Part shown: positions 1-9,442 of the stretch, in pieces | How the letters are laid out: each line of letters begins with the position of its first letter | How positions within the stretch are numbered: the first letter of the stretch is position 1 | Assembly (NCBI GenBank): GCA_030734395.1 | Contig: JAUZTG010000029.1 | Location: 744,001-808,000, forward strand | Length of the DNA: 64,000 nt | DNA from: Sarocladium kiliense | Taxonomy: Eukaryota > Ascomycota > Sordariomycetes > Hypocreales > Sarocladiaceae | Direction of reading: 5' to 3' | The notes under the pieces: model-generated | Seen by the model: only the letters and a program-made list of their open reading frames with translations | Database searches by the model: none | Told to the model about the DNA's origin: nothing | Translations under genes and position numbers: made by a program

Positions 1-357
1 CCTAGGGCGACAAGTCAGTTCTAAATGCACCTCCAATTCAGGTGGGAACGAGTTTACTTGAACCGAAGGGGAGTCGTCAGGGCCGGACATGAGAGAGTCA
101 ATGGGGCTTCCAGCTCTTCGTGGGAGAGCATCTACGGAAGCTCCATCAATAGAGCTCAGTTCCTCAGCTTCATTGAGACCATCTCCTAATGCCTTCTTTG
201 GCTCTTCCAAAGTCGCCACGCGTCCTTCTCCTGGTGTCCCATCGTCTGTCACGAGCTGTGCGACGTCTTCGTCGCCATTGCGCGTCGCCGGTGGTCCGCC
301 CGTATCGTTGGGACCATTGTCCCCCGCGGTGGGAGACAGATCCTCTGAACCGGCCAT
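1..357 (-). CDS. 5' end of an unknown gene, cut by the left window edge
   Basis: The minus strand opens with an ATG at 357 and stays open to the edge. The readable part is hydrophilic and acidic (starts MAGSEDLSPT), rich in Gly, Asp, Pro and Ser, and looks like a disordered N-terminus. I place the end of exon 1 at 58 (100 codons, ending in SVQ): a GTAAAC donor begins at 57, a CTGAC branch point lies near 12-18, and a CCCTAG acceptor ends at 2, giving a 56-nt intron and one base of exon 2. Without the intron the frame is also open, so the splice is inferred. No domain is recognisable and no function can be given. It is divergent from the GPALPP gene at 954. Confidence 0.55.
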   Translation of the reverse strand, partial: MAGSEDLSPTAGDNGPNDTGGPPATRNGDEDVAQLVTDDGTPGEGRVATLEEPKKALGDGLNEAEELSSIDGASVDALPRRAGSPIDSLMSGPDDSPSVQVNSFPPELEVHLELTCRPR

Positions 358-953
358 TGCGCTGCTCGCCGTTCCATCACACCGTGCGCTGTTACTTCTG
401 AACAGGGACGCGTGCGCAGAAGGAGTTGGCGGCCTTTATTGCGAAGTTGCCATGACGAGTGAGTTCAAGGGGTGGGAGCTGTTGACTTGGCTAATAGCTG
501 CGTACGCGGTCCGTCCGAGCTACTAGTCACAGGTAAATGCGCGATGGGGTAACCGCTGAAGCGAGAGATATGGGAGAATCGTCGACGAATATGAGGATCG
601 AGATCGGATCATTAAATGAGCTTTTTATCATCAGCGTGTTGCAGGCAGCATAGCTGTTGGTTGCTATTCCGAGCAAGCAAGTAAGAGGCGCAGGTGGGTA
701 GCTATCGCTGATCGGGATTTCTCCGGGGAATTACAACGGGCGGTGATATCACTGATAAAAGATAACATGCGCGATCAACACTGGAGCTTGCGCCAGGCGT
801 ATCTCAACAACGTCCTCTTTTACGGTGTAACGCCTTCACGCCCTTCTACCTGAAATCAATACCTCGGACAGCTCTGAAGGCGATACGAGCTTCGGCAACT
901 ATACTACTCGCAAAAAGAACCGATTGAAATCCCTCAGGGTTCAGGGCTGCACA
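358..953. other. Intergenic, divergent promoter region
   Basis: About 600 bases between the divergent partial gene and the GPALPP gene. No convincing coding sequence or RNA gene is visible; it should hold both promoters. An in-frame TTG at 924 extends the downstream frame but is not a plausible start. Confidence 0.6.
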
Positions 954-1928
954 ATGTCCTCCATCGGACCTCAACTGCCTCCAAGCCTCTCGAAGCGCAA
1001 ACGAGACGACGATCACGATCCACGTTCAGACCCGTCATCCCCTCCCCCCAAGCAGGCTCGCTCCAATACCGACGAAATTGACCTGTCCTCCTCAGACGAA
1101 GATGACTTCGGCCCCAGTGCAGCGCCTGCGCCTGCGACAAAGGCCCCCGTCGCAGGTCCTAGCCTCCCCAATAACGCAGACGAGATCGACATAGGAGCCT
1201 TAGACAGCGACGAATCAGACACAGGACCAGCACCACCACCATCAATAGGGCCGGCGCGAGCTCAAACTACAGAAGCAGCGGCGAACCCTGACGACTCAGA
1301 CTCCGACTCTGACGATTACGGACCAGCCCTCCCTTCCTCGAAACCCAAGATCGGGCCCTCACTCCCACCTTACGATGCCGACACCTCCTCCGGTCCTCAG
1401 CCACAACAACGAGATGACTGGATGCTCGCTCCTCCCACATCCTCTGCGGGCTACTCAGAGCGCGATCCCAGTAAGCTGCGAGCTCGCAAATTCGCGTCCA
1501 AACCCTCTGCGGGCGGCTCAAGAGCCGACGCCGAGATCTCCTCAATCTGGACTGAAACGCCGGAGGAGAAGCTTAAAAGACTGCAAGACTCAGTACTGGG
1601 TCGCAGCAGTGGTAATGCATCAGACAAGAAATCCGCAGCTGCGGCAGCTGCGGAGAAGAAGAGTAGGGAGGACGCTGAGAGGGACAGGAGGATCGCCGAG
1701 AATATCGAGAGAAGTAAGAAGGGCAAGACGTTAGTAGAAGAACATCAGGAGCGGAGAAGAGAGAAGGGACATAAAGCGGAGGATGATGATGATGACCCTA
1801 GTAAGAGGGCGTTTGATCGCGAGAAAGACATGGCCATTGGAGGCAGGATGGGAGGCAAAGAGAGGAGGGAGATGATGACCCAAGCCAAGGGCTTCACAGG
1901 GAGATTCCAGAAGGGGTCCTATTTATAG
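954..1928 (+). CDS. GPALPP motif-containing protein (DUF3752 family)
   Basis: Single-exon gene of 324 residues. I chose the ATG at 954 (context CACAATGTC) because it puts the first family motif, IGPQLPP, at residues 4-10. Further GPxLP repeats follow (AGPSLP, YGPALP, IGPSLPP), separated by acidic Ser/Asp tracts such as SSSDEDDFGP and DSDSDSDDYGP, and an early basic KRKR stretch that may be a nuclear localisation signal. The C-terminal half fits DUF3752: a DDWMLAPP entry, a SSIWTETPEEK segment, then a charged helical tail ending KGFTGRFQKGSYL. Members of this family (human GPALPP1) are poorly characterised, probably nuclear proteins. The architecture supports the family call; the cellular role is unknown. 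It is convergent with the next gene, with about 210 bases between stops. Confidence 0.85.
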   Translation: MSSIGPQLPPSLSKRKRDDDHDPRSDPSSPPPKQARSNTDEIDLSSSDEDDFGPSAAPAPATKAPVAGPSLPNNADEIDIGALDSDESDTGPAPPPSIGPARAQTTEAAANPDDSDSDSDDYGPALPSSKPKIGPSLPPYDADTSSGPQPQQRDDWMLAPPTSSAGYSERDPSKLRARKFASKPSAGGSRADAEISSIWTETPEEKLKRLQDSVLGRSSGNASDKKSAAAAAAEKKSREDAERDRRIAENIERSKKGKTLVEEHQERRREKGHKAEDDDDDPSKRAFDREKDMAIGGRMGGKERREMMTQAKGFTGRFQKGSYL

Positions 1929-2140
1929 AGAATATTAAAGCTCTCCAAGTCTGGAAACCGGTCAAACAAATAGTTCCGCAACTTCATGCCTGATCAGACA
2001 ACTCCCGTGTGGGTGATGGCGGCTCAGGCATGCTTGGCAGCGCTGTACGTTCAGGACAGGTTGAAAGTCTGGTCTATCTGGCTATTGTCTATGCAATATG
2101 TGGCATAACGGTTCAGAGAAATTTACGTCCATGGCTCACT

Positions 2141-3214
2141 TCAACGAGAATGCACATCCACAGCTTTTGTCCCAAAGTCCGCAGCTCTAAGCAAAGCTTC
2201 AGCGCTCGCACCATTTCCGCCTCGCATCTCCATGACAGATCCAGCAACACTATCCACAAATCGCATTCCAAATACATCCGCCGGCGTCTGGAATCCAGTA
2301 GCATTCACGCCTTCCAAGATTCTCCTGGCTGCTTCCAGCGACGCCTGCGCAGTGAAAGAGTACCCATTGACGGTATGCAGCACGGCCTCCTTGACCGATC
2401 CGTCCTCGCAAGTCACCACCACGGAAGCGTGGTAAGGATTTGCCTCCCTCTGTTCCTCTGTCGGACCGTCGGGGATGTCTTGCATATCTCCTGATGGAAA
2501 TCCGTTCTCATCCGCGGAGACATGCACGAAGGTTTGGATGTGTGGCACTGAGGTTGACTTCCAAATTGTGATAAGGTCTGGCAATGTCACGGGGAAGCAC
2601 GCCACTGATCCCTTGCCGTCTCCGAAGTCGAAGTTTTGCACGATGCTCTGATCTTGTTCGGTGAGGGCTCCTTGGGTACGCTTTAAGCACTGAGAAGTTA
2701 GTCCCGCTGCAGCCGACACAGCTGAGCCGCGGGACATCGGTCCAGCGACGTGAAGCGCAATGTCGATTGATGTAGGAGTTTTATCATCGCCAAGCGCATA
2801 TCTGGCCAGGCAGCCTAGCATTGCAACACTGCCGCCACAGCCTGGCATAAGCAAGACTTTGGCATCGCTCGCCTCTTGGTCCAACTCAGTCGCAAGCTCA
2901 TAGCTGTCAAGCTCAGCGGCGATATCGACGTAGTGTGTTCCATTTCGAATACAGGCTCGCATAAGAGGCTCGGCGGTATCTCTGAATGGTCCGCTGCAGT
3001 TCAGAAGCACTTTCACGTTCTTGAGTGCTGTGTCTATTCTTTGGGTGTCTTGCAGGTCGAAGACTCGATATGGCATGTCAAACTGGCTCGCAATAGCCTT
3101 GACTTTGCCCTCTGTTCTGCCGGCCACGATGAGGTTGAGATCAATTGATTTGGCTTTTTGTAGTATAAGTTGGGCTGTGTAGCCGGTACAGCCGTAGATC
3201 ATCAGGTGTGCCAT
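2141..3214 (-). CDS. Saccharopine dehydrogenase-like NAD(P)-binding oxidoreductase
   Basis: Single exon, 357 residues. The start at 3214 (MAHLMIYGCTGYTA) is chosen because it places the nucleotide-binding Rossmann strand and glycine loop (YGCTGYTA, residues 6-13) at the N-terminus; the frame is open for another 74 codons upstream but that part looks non-coding. VAGRTEGKVKAI follows the second strand, LLNCSGPF and HYVDIAAE match the fold of saccharopine dehydrogenase-like proteins and of trans-acting enoyl reductases, and MPGCGGSVA begins the second half. True lysine-pathway saccharopine reductases are longer, so a lysine role is unlikely. The substrate is unknown. It lies beside two SDR genes, but no backbone synthase is present, so a metabolite cluster is not supported. 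Confidence 0.8.
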   Translation of the reverse strand: MAHLMIYGCTGYTAQLILQKAKSIDLNLIVAGRTEGKVKAIASQFDMPYRVFDLQDTQRIDTALKNVKVLLNCSGPFRDTAEPLMRACIRNGTHYVDIAAELDSYELATELDQEASDAKVLLMPGCGGSVAMLGCLARYALGDDKTPTSIDIALHVAGPMSRGSAVSAAAGLTSQCLKRTQGALTEQDQSIVQNFDFGDGKGSVACFPVTLPDLITIWKSTSVPHIQTFVHVSADENGFPSGDMQDIPDGPTEEQREANPYHASVVVTCEDGSVKEAVLHTVNGYSFTAQASLEAARRILEGVNATGFQTPADVFGMRFVDSVAGSVMEMRGGNGASAEALLRAADFGTKAVDVHSR

Positions 3215-3578
3215 GTCGGAGAGTAGAGGAGAAGACGATCGATGCTGGTTGTCTGCTTGGCTTGATGGACAACACCAAATGAAGGCAATGATTGGAGTAC
3301 TTATGCATCGCCATATCGAGCTGCGCAACGTTATCGTGTCCAGCTGGCGCTGAAACTGATGGGTCAGGGACGGTCTAAGGTATTTAAAGCGACCAAGCCT
3401 GTTCATGCCGAATGCATACCGGAACTCCGAGTACACTATCTGCTCTTGAGCGCCATTTAGATTTATGCAGGAACGATAGCTCTAGTGTTGTTCAATACTC
3501 ACGTCTATACGGTGTTGTCTTCTCCATAGCGCCAAACCCATCAATACTTGGTGACAGGGTCAATTGCTGGTCGCTATG
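3215..3578. other. Intergenic, promoter of the oxidoreductase
   Basis: 364 bases between two minus-strand genes. It contains the upstream region of the oxidoreductase and the 3' end of the SDR gene. Nothing else recognisable. Confidence 0.6.
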
Positions 3579-4570
3579 CTAGTACTTCATCGAGGCCAAC
3601 TTTAACGTCCCATCATAACTGAGGGTATGCGCATCATCCCGGTCCGTGCTCGTCGACACATCCCTGAACTCATTCAGCAAGGACAACTGCTCCTCGCATT
3701 TCTGCTTCACCACAGCCGCCGCATCACTTCCCAACACCAGCCTCACCGGTAACTTCTTAGCCTTCTCCTGGTCCCCTAGAAGATCCACTATCGTTTTGGC
3801 AAATCTCTCTATATCTCCTGGAACATTCGGCATGATTTCATTGACGAAAACTCCCATGATTTCCCCAAACAGCTCCACATACGGTTCGATCTGAGGCTGA
3901 TACTTGCCGAATCCTTCGTCCGACCCGCTGCGCGCTTGGCCAAGCTGTGAGGCAAAGCCGCCAGGCTCAAGGATTGTGCAATGAACGGGTTGTTTGTGCA
4001 GTTCTTTCCTTAAGCCTTCGACGAAGCTGTTGAGGGCGGCTTTGGCAGCTGCGTAGTGTGTAAGGAACGGGATTGGCCCCCATGCAACGCCGGCGCCGAT
4101 GAAAGCAATCTGACCATGGCCTTGAGTGCGGAAGTACGGGAGGATACACTGCGTGATCCGAATGGGGCCAAAGACGTTCACGGAGAACAGGTCTTGCATG
4201 AATTGATCGCTAGCACAATGTCAGCCTTACATAGCAACACATGGTCCGCCCTGCCCTGACCGGGGAGGGTCTTGGGTTCTTACCTTGCTTCCTCAATAGC
4301 CTTAGGTGCCGAGACTCCCGCATTATTCACCAATATATCGATCTGTCCAAATGCATTCCAAGACTTCTTGATCTGGGCTGACATGTCTTCCCGGGAAGCC
4401 GACACATCGAGGTCCACCACTGCCACCTTGTCAGACTTGAGATCGGCAAGCCTCTGCTCGGCATTCCGGCCGGTAGCGACAACCTTGTCACCCTTGTCGA
4501 TGATTTGCGAGATCAAGGTTCGGCCAAGGCCAGAAGTTGCGCCAGTAACGAGCCAGACGAGGGGTGCCAT
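3579..4570 (-). CDS. Short-chain dehydrogenase/reductase lacking the usual catalytic serine
   Basis: Two exons, 4570-4284 and 4209-3579, joined across a 74-nt intron (GTAAGA donor, CTAG acceptor); 305 residues. The start MAPLVWLVTGATSGLG puts the cofactor loop TGATSGLG at residues 9-16. NNAG follows near residue 88, VNVFGP is the usual strand-5 neighbourhood, and the active-site YAAAK (Tyr-x3-Lys) is present. At the position about 13 residues before that Tyr, where classical SDRs carry Ser, the sequence reads GAGVAW, so the serine is replaced by Ala or Gly. The nucleotides (GGC GCC GGC GTT GCA TGG on the coding strand) agree. The enzyme may have altered or lost catalysis. It is divergent from a second SDR, about 1 kb away. 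Substrate unknown. Confidence 0.85.
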
Positions 4571-5599
4571 GTTGAAGGTGTTGGTTGGGTAAGTGATGAT
4601 TACGGAGAAGGGAATTGGAACCACGGAGACAGAGGTAGCGAAGGGTATTAATCATCAGCTGTCCTCAAACGTGACTCATTAGATTGAGCCGTTCTATCTC
4701 TTTCGTAGGGAACCATTGTATCTCCCATCGCGAGGTTGCTCCATATCTATACATATCCGCCTGCATAAGTGCCATTCACGGTCAAATTCAGGGATCCACC
4801 AAACCCGGAACTCCGAGTTCAAGACAACTCCTGCAGCAATCCGCGACACTTACACGATACTCGGGTTCGCTAATATTTTCAAGGAGACAGAGGTCCTCCA
4901 TGGGTACTCCGTAGACTCATTGGCCTTGTCGTGTGATGGACCGTTCCGACGAGCATTCCGGCGCTCGCAATACTCACTGCTTCGGGGACTGTCAAGTCAA
5001 ATCGACATGCGGTGAGTGGGAATCCTGCGCTTAAGTTACCTGTCCAACAGCCACGCAGATTGCGATTCCTGTCTTCCCGTACTTGAATACTAGACTTGGT
5101 GGATCCATGGATTGATCTTGTTCGAGAACCATCCGCTCGTGTTTTCCTTACCCTTGTCCCACACCCGCCAGACCCTGGTGAAGGTGTCAATTGCCTGATT
5201 TGGGTGGCGCGCACGGAGTTCCGCGTATCAGCAGGGACTTAAACGCCGCGGGGTACTTGGGCTCCTGTGCGCCAGATGCATGTGGTATTGAATCACAGAA
5301 ACATCGTGAATGAGGTTCATCAACTTTTGTAAGCGAGAGCCACTGCTAGCGAATGAATAAGCGGTTTCAATGAGGTCATCTTGAAGATTCCGTGTTCCGT
5401 GTGCTTTGTGCAGACGACACCTTACCTTACAATCAGATAGCCAGAGAGAGTACTTAAGCTGCGATGAGTGACACCGTTGTAGATTATTGTAGAATATTAA
5501 CATCACCAATCAACTACTCGCCTCAGCAAATAGCTTACAGAAGAGCAACCAGCCCAATTCAATATTCGATCAGCACAAAGCGGCACCAACAAAATCATC
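4571..5599. other. Intergenic, shared upstream region of two divergent SDR genes
   Basis: About 1 kb between divergent SDR genes. Short open frames occur on both strands, but none is coding-like and no RNA gene is visible. Confidence 0.55.
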
Positions 5600-6659
5600 A
5601 TGGCAGTCTACGTTGTAACAGGTGTCTCCCGAGGCCTTGGGGTGAGCCCCTCTTCTCCCGCCTATGCCATAAAACAGTACTGACAGACTTCCACAGTATG
5701 CCCTTATCAAGAACCTGGCAGCAGATTCTTCCAACACAGTCTTCGGCCTTGCACGAAACAAAGATGCAACTGAAGCGCGGCTGGCAGCCGAGAACGTGCA
5801 GCTTCAAAACCTACACATCCTTCAAGCGGACATCACAGACCAGCCAGCCTTGAGAATCGCGGCCCAATCGGTCAGAGATGTACTAGGCGAGAATCGCGGC
5901 GTTGACGTTTTGATCAATAATGCGGGCTATGTTAGTGACGTCTCACACCTAAAGTCAATGAGAGATTTGTACGTTTCCCCTATCGTCCTTGTTAAGAAGT
6001 TCTCAGCTAATCCTTGATCTCTGAATGAAAGCGAGGACAATTTAGAAGTCGCCCTTCAAGACACGCAAAGGAGCCTTGACATCAACGTCTTCGGAACCCT
6101 TAAAGCCATCTCGGCCTTTCTGCCCCTCATTCGCTCCGGAAGCCTGAAGAAGGTTGTCGCCATCTCGAGTGGCATGGGTGACATTGGTGGGTTTATCTTG
6201 GTCGATCCAAGGCTCTGAGCTAAATATAGTATGTGGCAGACTTGATCAATGAGGCAAAGCTCTCAAATGCAGCGCCTTACGCAACCAGCAAGGCTGCGTT
6301 AAGCACTATGATAGCTAAGCTCCACACCGCATATGAAGACGAAGGCATTCTGTTCATGTCACTGTGTCCTGGAAACATAGATACCGCCGAAGGCCCGGTT
6401 GACTGTACGTGGATATTTCCTTATTGACGGCTGCTATAAGTCATGCTAATATTTACGTGTTGCGACAGTGTCAGAGGAAGACTCGAAGCGACTCGAGACC
6501 GTCATCGCCAAGTTCACAGCCTATGCGGCTCCTGACTTTGGGCCGAGGAAGCCTGACGAGGCAGCGGAGTCGGTTCTGAAGGCTATTGAGAGGTCGAGTC
6601 TCGAAGCAGGGTATGGGGGTTCGTTCTTGAGTTATAATGGGACAAGACGATGGATGTAG
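5600..6659 (+). CDS. Short-chain dehydrogenase/reductase, C-factor-like
   Basis: Five exons: 5600-5641, 5697-5968, 6032-6186, 6240-6404, 6469-6659; introns of 55, 63, 53 and 64 nt; 274 residues. The 14-codon first exon (MAVYVVTGVSRGLG) ends exactly on the glycine motif and splices in phase to YALIKNLA. VLINNAGY is the NNAG motif; VVAISSGMGDI carries the serine; PYATSKAAL carries the Tyr-x3-Lys pair, so the catalytic set is complete. The acceptor at 6239 is selected because it alone restores the frame and gives the GMGDIDLI junction; an earlier TATAG at 6229 does not. The family resembles fungal and bacterial C-factor-type SDRs that act on unknown substrates. It is transcribed away from the serine-less SDR at 3579-4570. 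Confidence 0.85.
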
Positions 6660-6882
6660 ACAGTTTCAGTCACGTGAACGATAATACTGACGTATTCATG
6701 ATTCGATTCATTTTCTGCCAATTGAGGCTCAATAGTGCTTTGCTGGAGAACAAAAGACGGGCTGTATGTTTGAACTGTTAACTTGAATCCCCAACGACAT
6801 GGTCGACGACGAATTGAAACTAGGCCAGCACCTAGTCTTTTTCATCTCCCTCCGGAGGGGTTGTCATTGAAGCGAGCCACGT

Positions 6883-7653
6883 CTAGCAGCTCTGCCTCCG
6901 AACACCAATGAAGTGAGAGGAGAAATCCCTGGCGCCCGAGAAACGGCCAACGGAGTCCATGCAGTTACTGCCGATAGCATTCACATCTCTGGGGATATCT
7001 CCGCAGTGCACTTGGAGATGGTTGCCCAGCTTTGTAGTGTTAGCAGAGTACGGGTGGCCGCCAATGAAATGTCTGAGGGAGGGACACTCACTTTGTTGCA
7101 CAGGAAGATGCCGCACTGTCGGGAACAGCTCACACGAGCACAAGCAGGGGAGGCGTTCACCCCGCACCATGAGGTGCCAAGATTCATGAGATAGGTCAGA
7201 CCTTCGATGCAGTTGTTCCACTGGGGGACACGATCGTTCACTCCATTGTACCAACCGCAGTTGAGCTGTTGAACTGTTAGCCTCCCCTTCCTCTGATCCG
7301 GGGCCAAGGAAACGAATACTCACCGACTGACGCTTCTCCAGGCCATTCACCAGGTCCAAGTCAACCTCCGTCTCGTTTGCAAAGAGCTCGGACTTGAGGG
7401 CTTTCATTTCGTGGTAAATAGACTCCGCTGTGCCGGTGAACTTCATGCCCTCAAATCGCTCGTCGGTCACCTCAAGGTCGACAATTGGCAGATCTTCAAG
7501 GTGCATGTCTTCTGCTCGGCGGATATACCAGCCATTCTCGTCAGGGACAGCTGCCGCAATGGCCTAGGAAGGTTAGAGGAGTGTACGAGGGTGGCACAGA
7601 AGGGAACATACAGCGGTTGCAGCAAGAGCTGTCAAAGCGAGGGAACGAAGCAT
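6883..7653 (-). CDS. Small secreted cysteine-rich proprotein with a Kex2 site
   Basis: Four exons on the minus strand: 7653-7612, 7563-7324, 7265-7092, 7029-6883; introns of 48, 58 and 62 nt; 200 residues. A signal peptide is evident (MLRSLALTALAATA, Ala-rich to about residue 20). A charged propeptide follows, ending in LEKR at residues 89-92, a classic Kex2 cleavage site. The predicted mature part is 108 residues with ten cysteines, enough for five disulfides, and includes WYNGVNDRVPQW, SWCG and CSRQCG. Three introns fall in the signal, at the Kex2 site and mid-domain. I do not recognise the family. Kex2-processed, Cys-rich secreted proteins in fungi include effectors, pheromone-like and antimicrobial proteins; which applies is not shown. 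A TATA-like box lies about 90 bases upstream. Confidence 0.85.
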
Positions 7654-8681
7654 GATGAAGGTGAGGGTCTGGAAAGATACTGTGAGATCGTTGCTTTCTT
7701 CATTGGTAATGTCAAGTTCAAGGACGCCGTGGAAGCGAGCTTCTTATACTCCATGCCCGGGTCATATGTATTGGTCTTGCACAGATTTGTCGTCTGCAAC
7801 GATTTTCTCAACCTAAAGCTATCGTCTACAATGCTCTCCAAGATCTATGAAAAGCTTCCAGAAACGGACATATGTTATCGAGGCGGTTGCCCTGTTCGCG
7901 CATATCCCGTCAGATTACTCACTGCTTTGAGCTATAAGTTTCGACACCAGCCGCTAAGCCACCATGCGCACTTAAGGTTTCACGGATGACCTGCTAATCC
8001 TGGTAACAAGTTTCATTTCAACCGATGTGCCTACACGACGAGTTGGCTTTAAGACTTATTCTGCAACGCTGACAGGGCGTTTCCTCCGGAAAGTTCATGT
8101 GCCAACCCAGCCTGAGGGTCTGATAGGCCGTTCCATACACCAGAGCTGCAAGGCCTCATGCAATAAATCCCACACTTTTGCAGATAGGCTGCTGACTCCA
8201 GAATAAGCTTAAATTTACTCCGCTTCCTAGTGAGCTACCCCTGAACAATGATATTATTGCAGCGCTTATACTCAGGTCTTTCTACGAAGGTTGGATCTGA
8301 ATGGTCCTGATTGCCAGCCGGGAAGGACAGGGATCCACAATCTCGCGCGAATGATAAATGCTGGTAAAGACAACAGGGATCAGACTGACGCACAAAGGGG
8401 AGAGGTTCTTTGGCTAGAAGAGCTTGAGCAGCGCTTCACTCTCATTGCGGTCGTCTCGTAAAGGGCGTATATCAGCAACCATCCGTTGCTCCCCTAGCCA
8501 GCGCTATTATTCCTCCCCACGCCCACACAGAACGTTGGTGAGGGATGCTGCTTCATAGTACAGGATATATTTGGCAGGGTTACAAGGATAATAATTGCTA
8601 AGAGACGCTTCATCATTCGCAGTGCGGAGCCAGCCGCATTCAGTAACTTCGTGGATGGGAAGCTATGGCCAAACCTCCAGC
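7654..8681. other. Intergenic between two secreted-protein genes
   Basis: About 1 kb holding the promoter of the upstream-starting gene at 7653 and the 3' region of the gene at 8682. No other gene or repeat is visible. Confidence 0.55.
7743..7748 (-). promoter_or_regulatory. Possible TATA box of the Cys-rich proprotein gene
   Basis: The minus strand reads GAGTATAAGAAG here, about 90 bases before the ATG at 7653. Position and orientation fit a core promoter, but a six-base match is weak evidence alone. Confidence 0.4.
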
Positions 8682-9442
8682 TTAGCTCCACCGGTCCTCT
8701 CCCCAAACATACGGACGAGGACCCCCCTTGTTCGACACAGCCTCCCAGAGCTTGTCACCGTCGCTCATGTCTCCCCACTTCTGATCACCTTTTCCAGTGC
8801 ACTCATCGTCGTATGCGCAGATATTGGCATGGCCTTCGCTGTCGTTAGGAGACCAGATGTACCCTTGGTCTCCTACAGGTATCGTCTCCGACATGCCGTT
8901 GGTCTCTACCAGCCACTGTTGGGACTCGTATCCGCTTCGAAGTGTGTCAGCTCCTGCGGGGAAGATGTGTGCTTGGTAGGGGTCGTAGGTGGAACTTACG
9001 TGTGGGCAATCCTCGTCCAGATGCACACCTGATGGGCGCCATCGTTGTTGCCACAGCTCGAGGTCTCACTGACTGATGTGGACTCTGACACAGAGAAGCC
9101 TCCGTTGAACCACGGAATCCCATCCACGCCAGCCGAGAAGCCAATAGTGGACGTCTTGGTTTCGGTCGTACCCGTGCTGCAGCCACCACCCCCACTGGTA
9201 TCGCAAATGACTGGAGTCTACAATGTTACCAATAGATCAGCCTCACTTTACGGATCAATTTGATAACTGCTCTATGTTGAATAGCGTACCGTAACCTGTT
9301 CGTACAAGTATCTCTGCCTCGGGCTGCCATCCCCGATGAGCCTGGTTTCGAAGTGCCCGCTCGGCTGTACAACCTGGGCATGAGGAGCAGCAGTTGCACC
9401 GGCAGCCAGCAGCAGCGCGTAAAGCATGTTGTCAGTCTTCAT
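8682..9442 (-). CDS. Secreted cysteine-containing protein of unknown function
   Basis: Three exons: 9442-9290, 9217-9000, 8934-8682; introns of 72 and 65 nt; 207 residues. The start MKTDNMLYALLLAAGATAAPHA is a signal peptide ending near APHA. The mature protein has six cysteines (VIC, GGC, SSC, QVC, NIC, DEC), a Ser/Thr/Gly-rich middle, the segment VCIWTRIAHT, and a C-terminal part with YIWSPN, CTGKGDQKWG and a closing GGPRP. The second intron is set by phase: a GTAAGT donor at 8999, a GCTGAC branch point and the acceptor GAAG at 8935 keep the frame, whereas the closer CCGCAG acceptor (ending 8954) would give an immediate stop. The layout resembles an unnamed group of fungal secreted proteins that share the CIW..AHT and GP/GGP elements, from memory. 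Function unknown. A TATATAAG box lies about 140 bases upstream. Confidence 0.8.

Noticed and set aside
924..953. TTG extension of the GPALPP gene
   Set aside because: TTG is not a likely start in fungi, and the ATG at 954 gives the expected N-terminus.
2141..6659. Possible secondary-metabolite cluster of three oxidoreductases
   Set aside because: No polyketide, peptide or terpene synthase, transporter or regulator is next to them.
8954..8999. 46-nt intron ending CCCGCAG
   Set aside because: Would give an immediate stop and lose the clearly coding C-terminal part.
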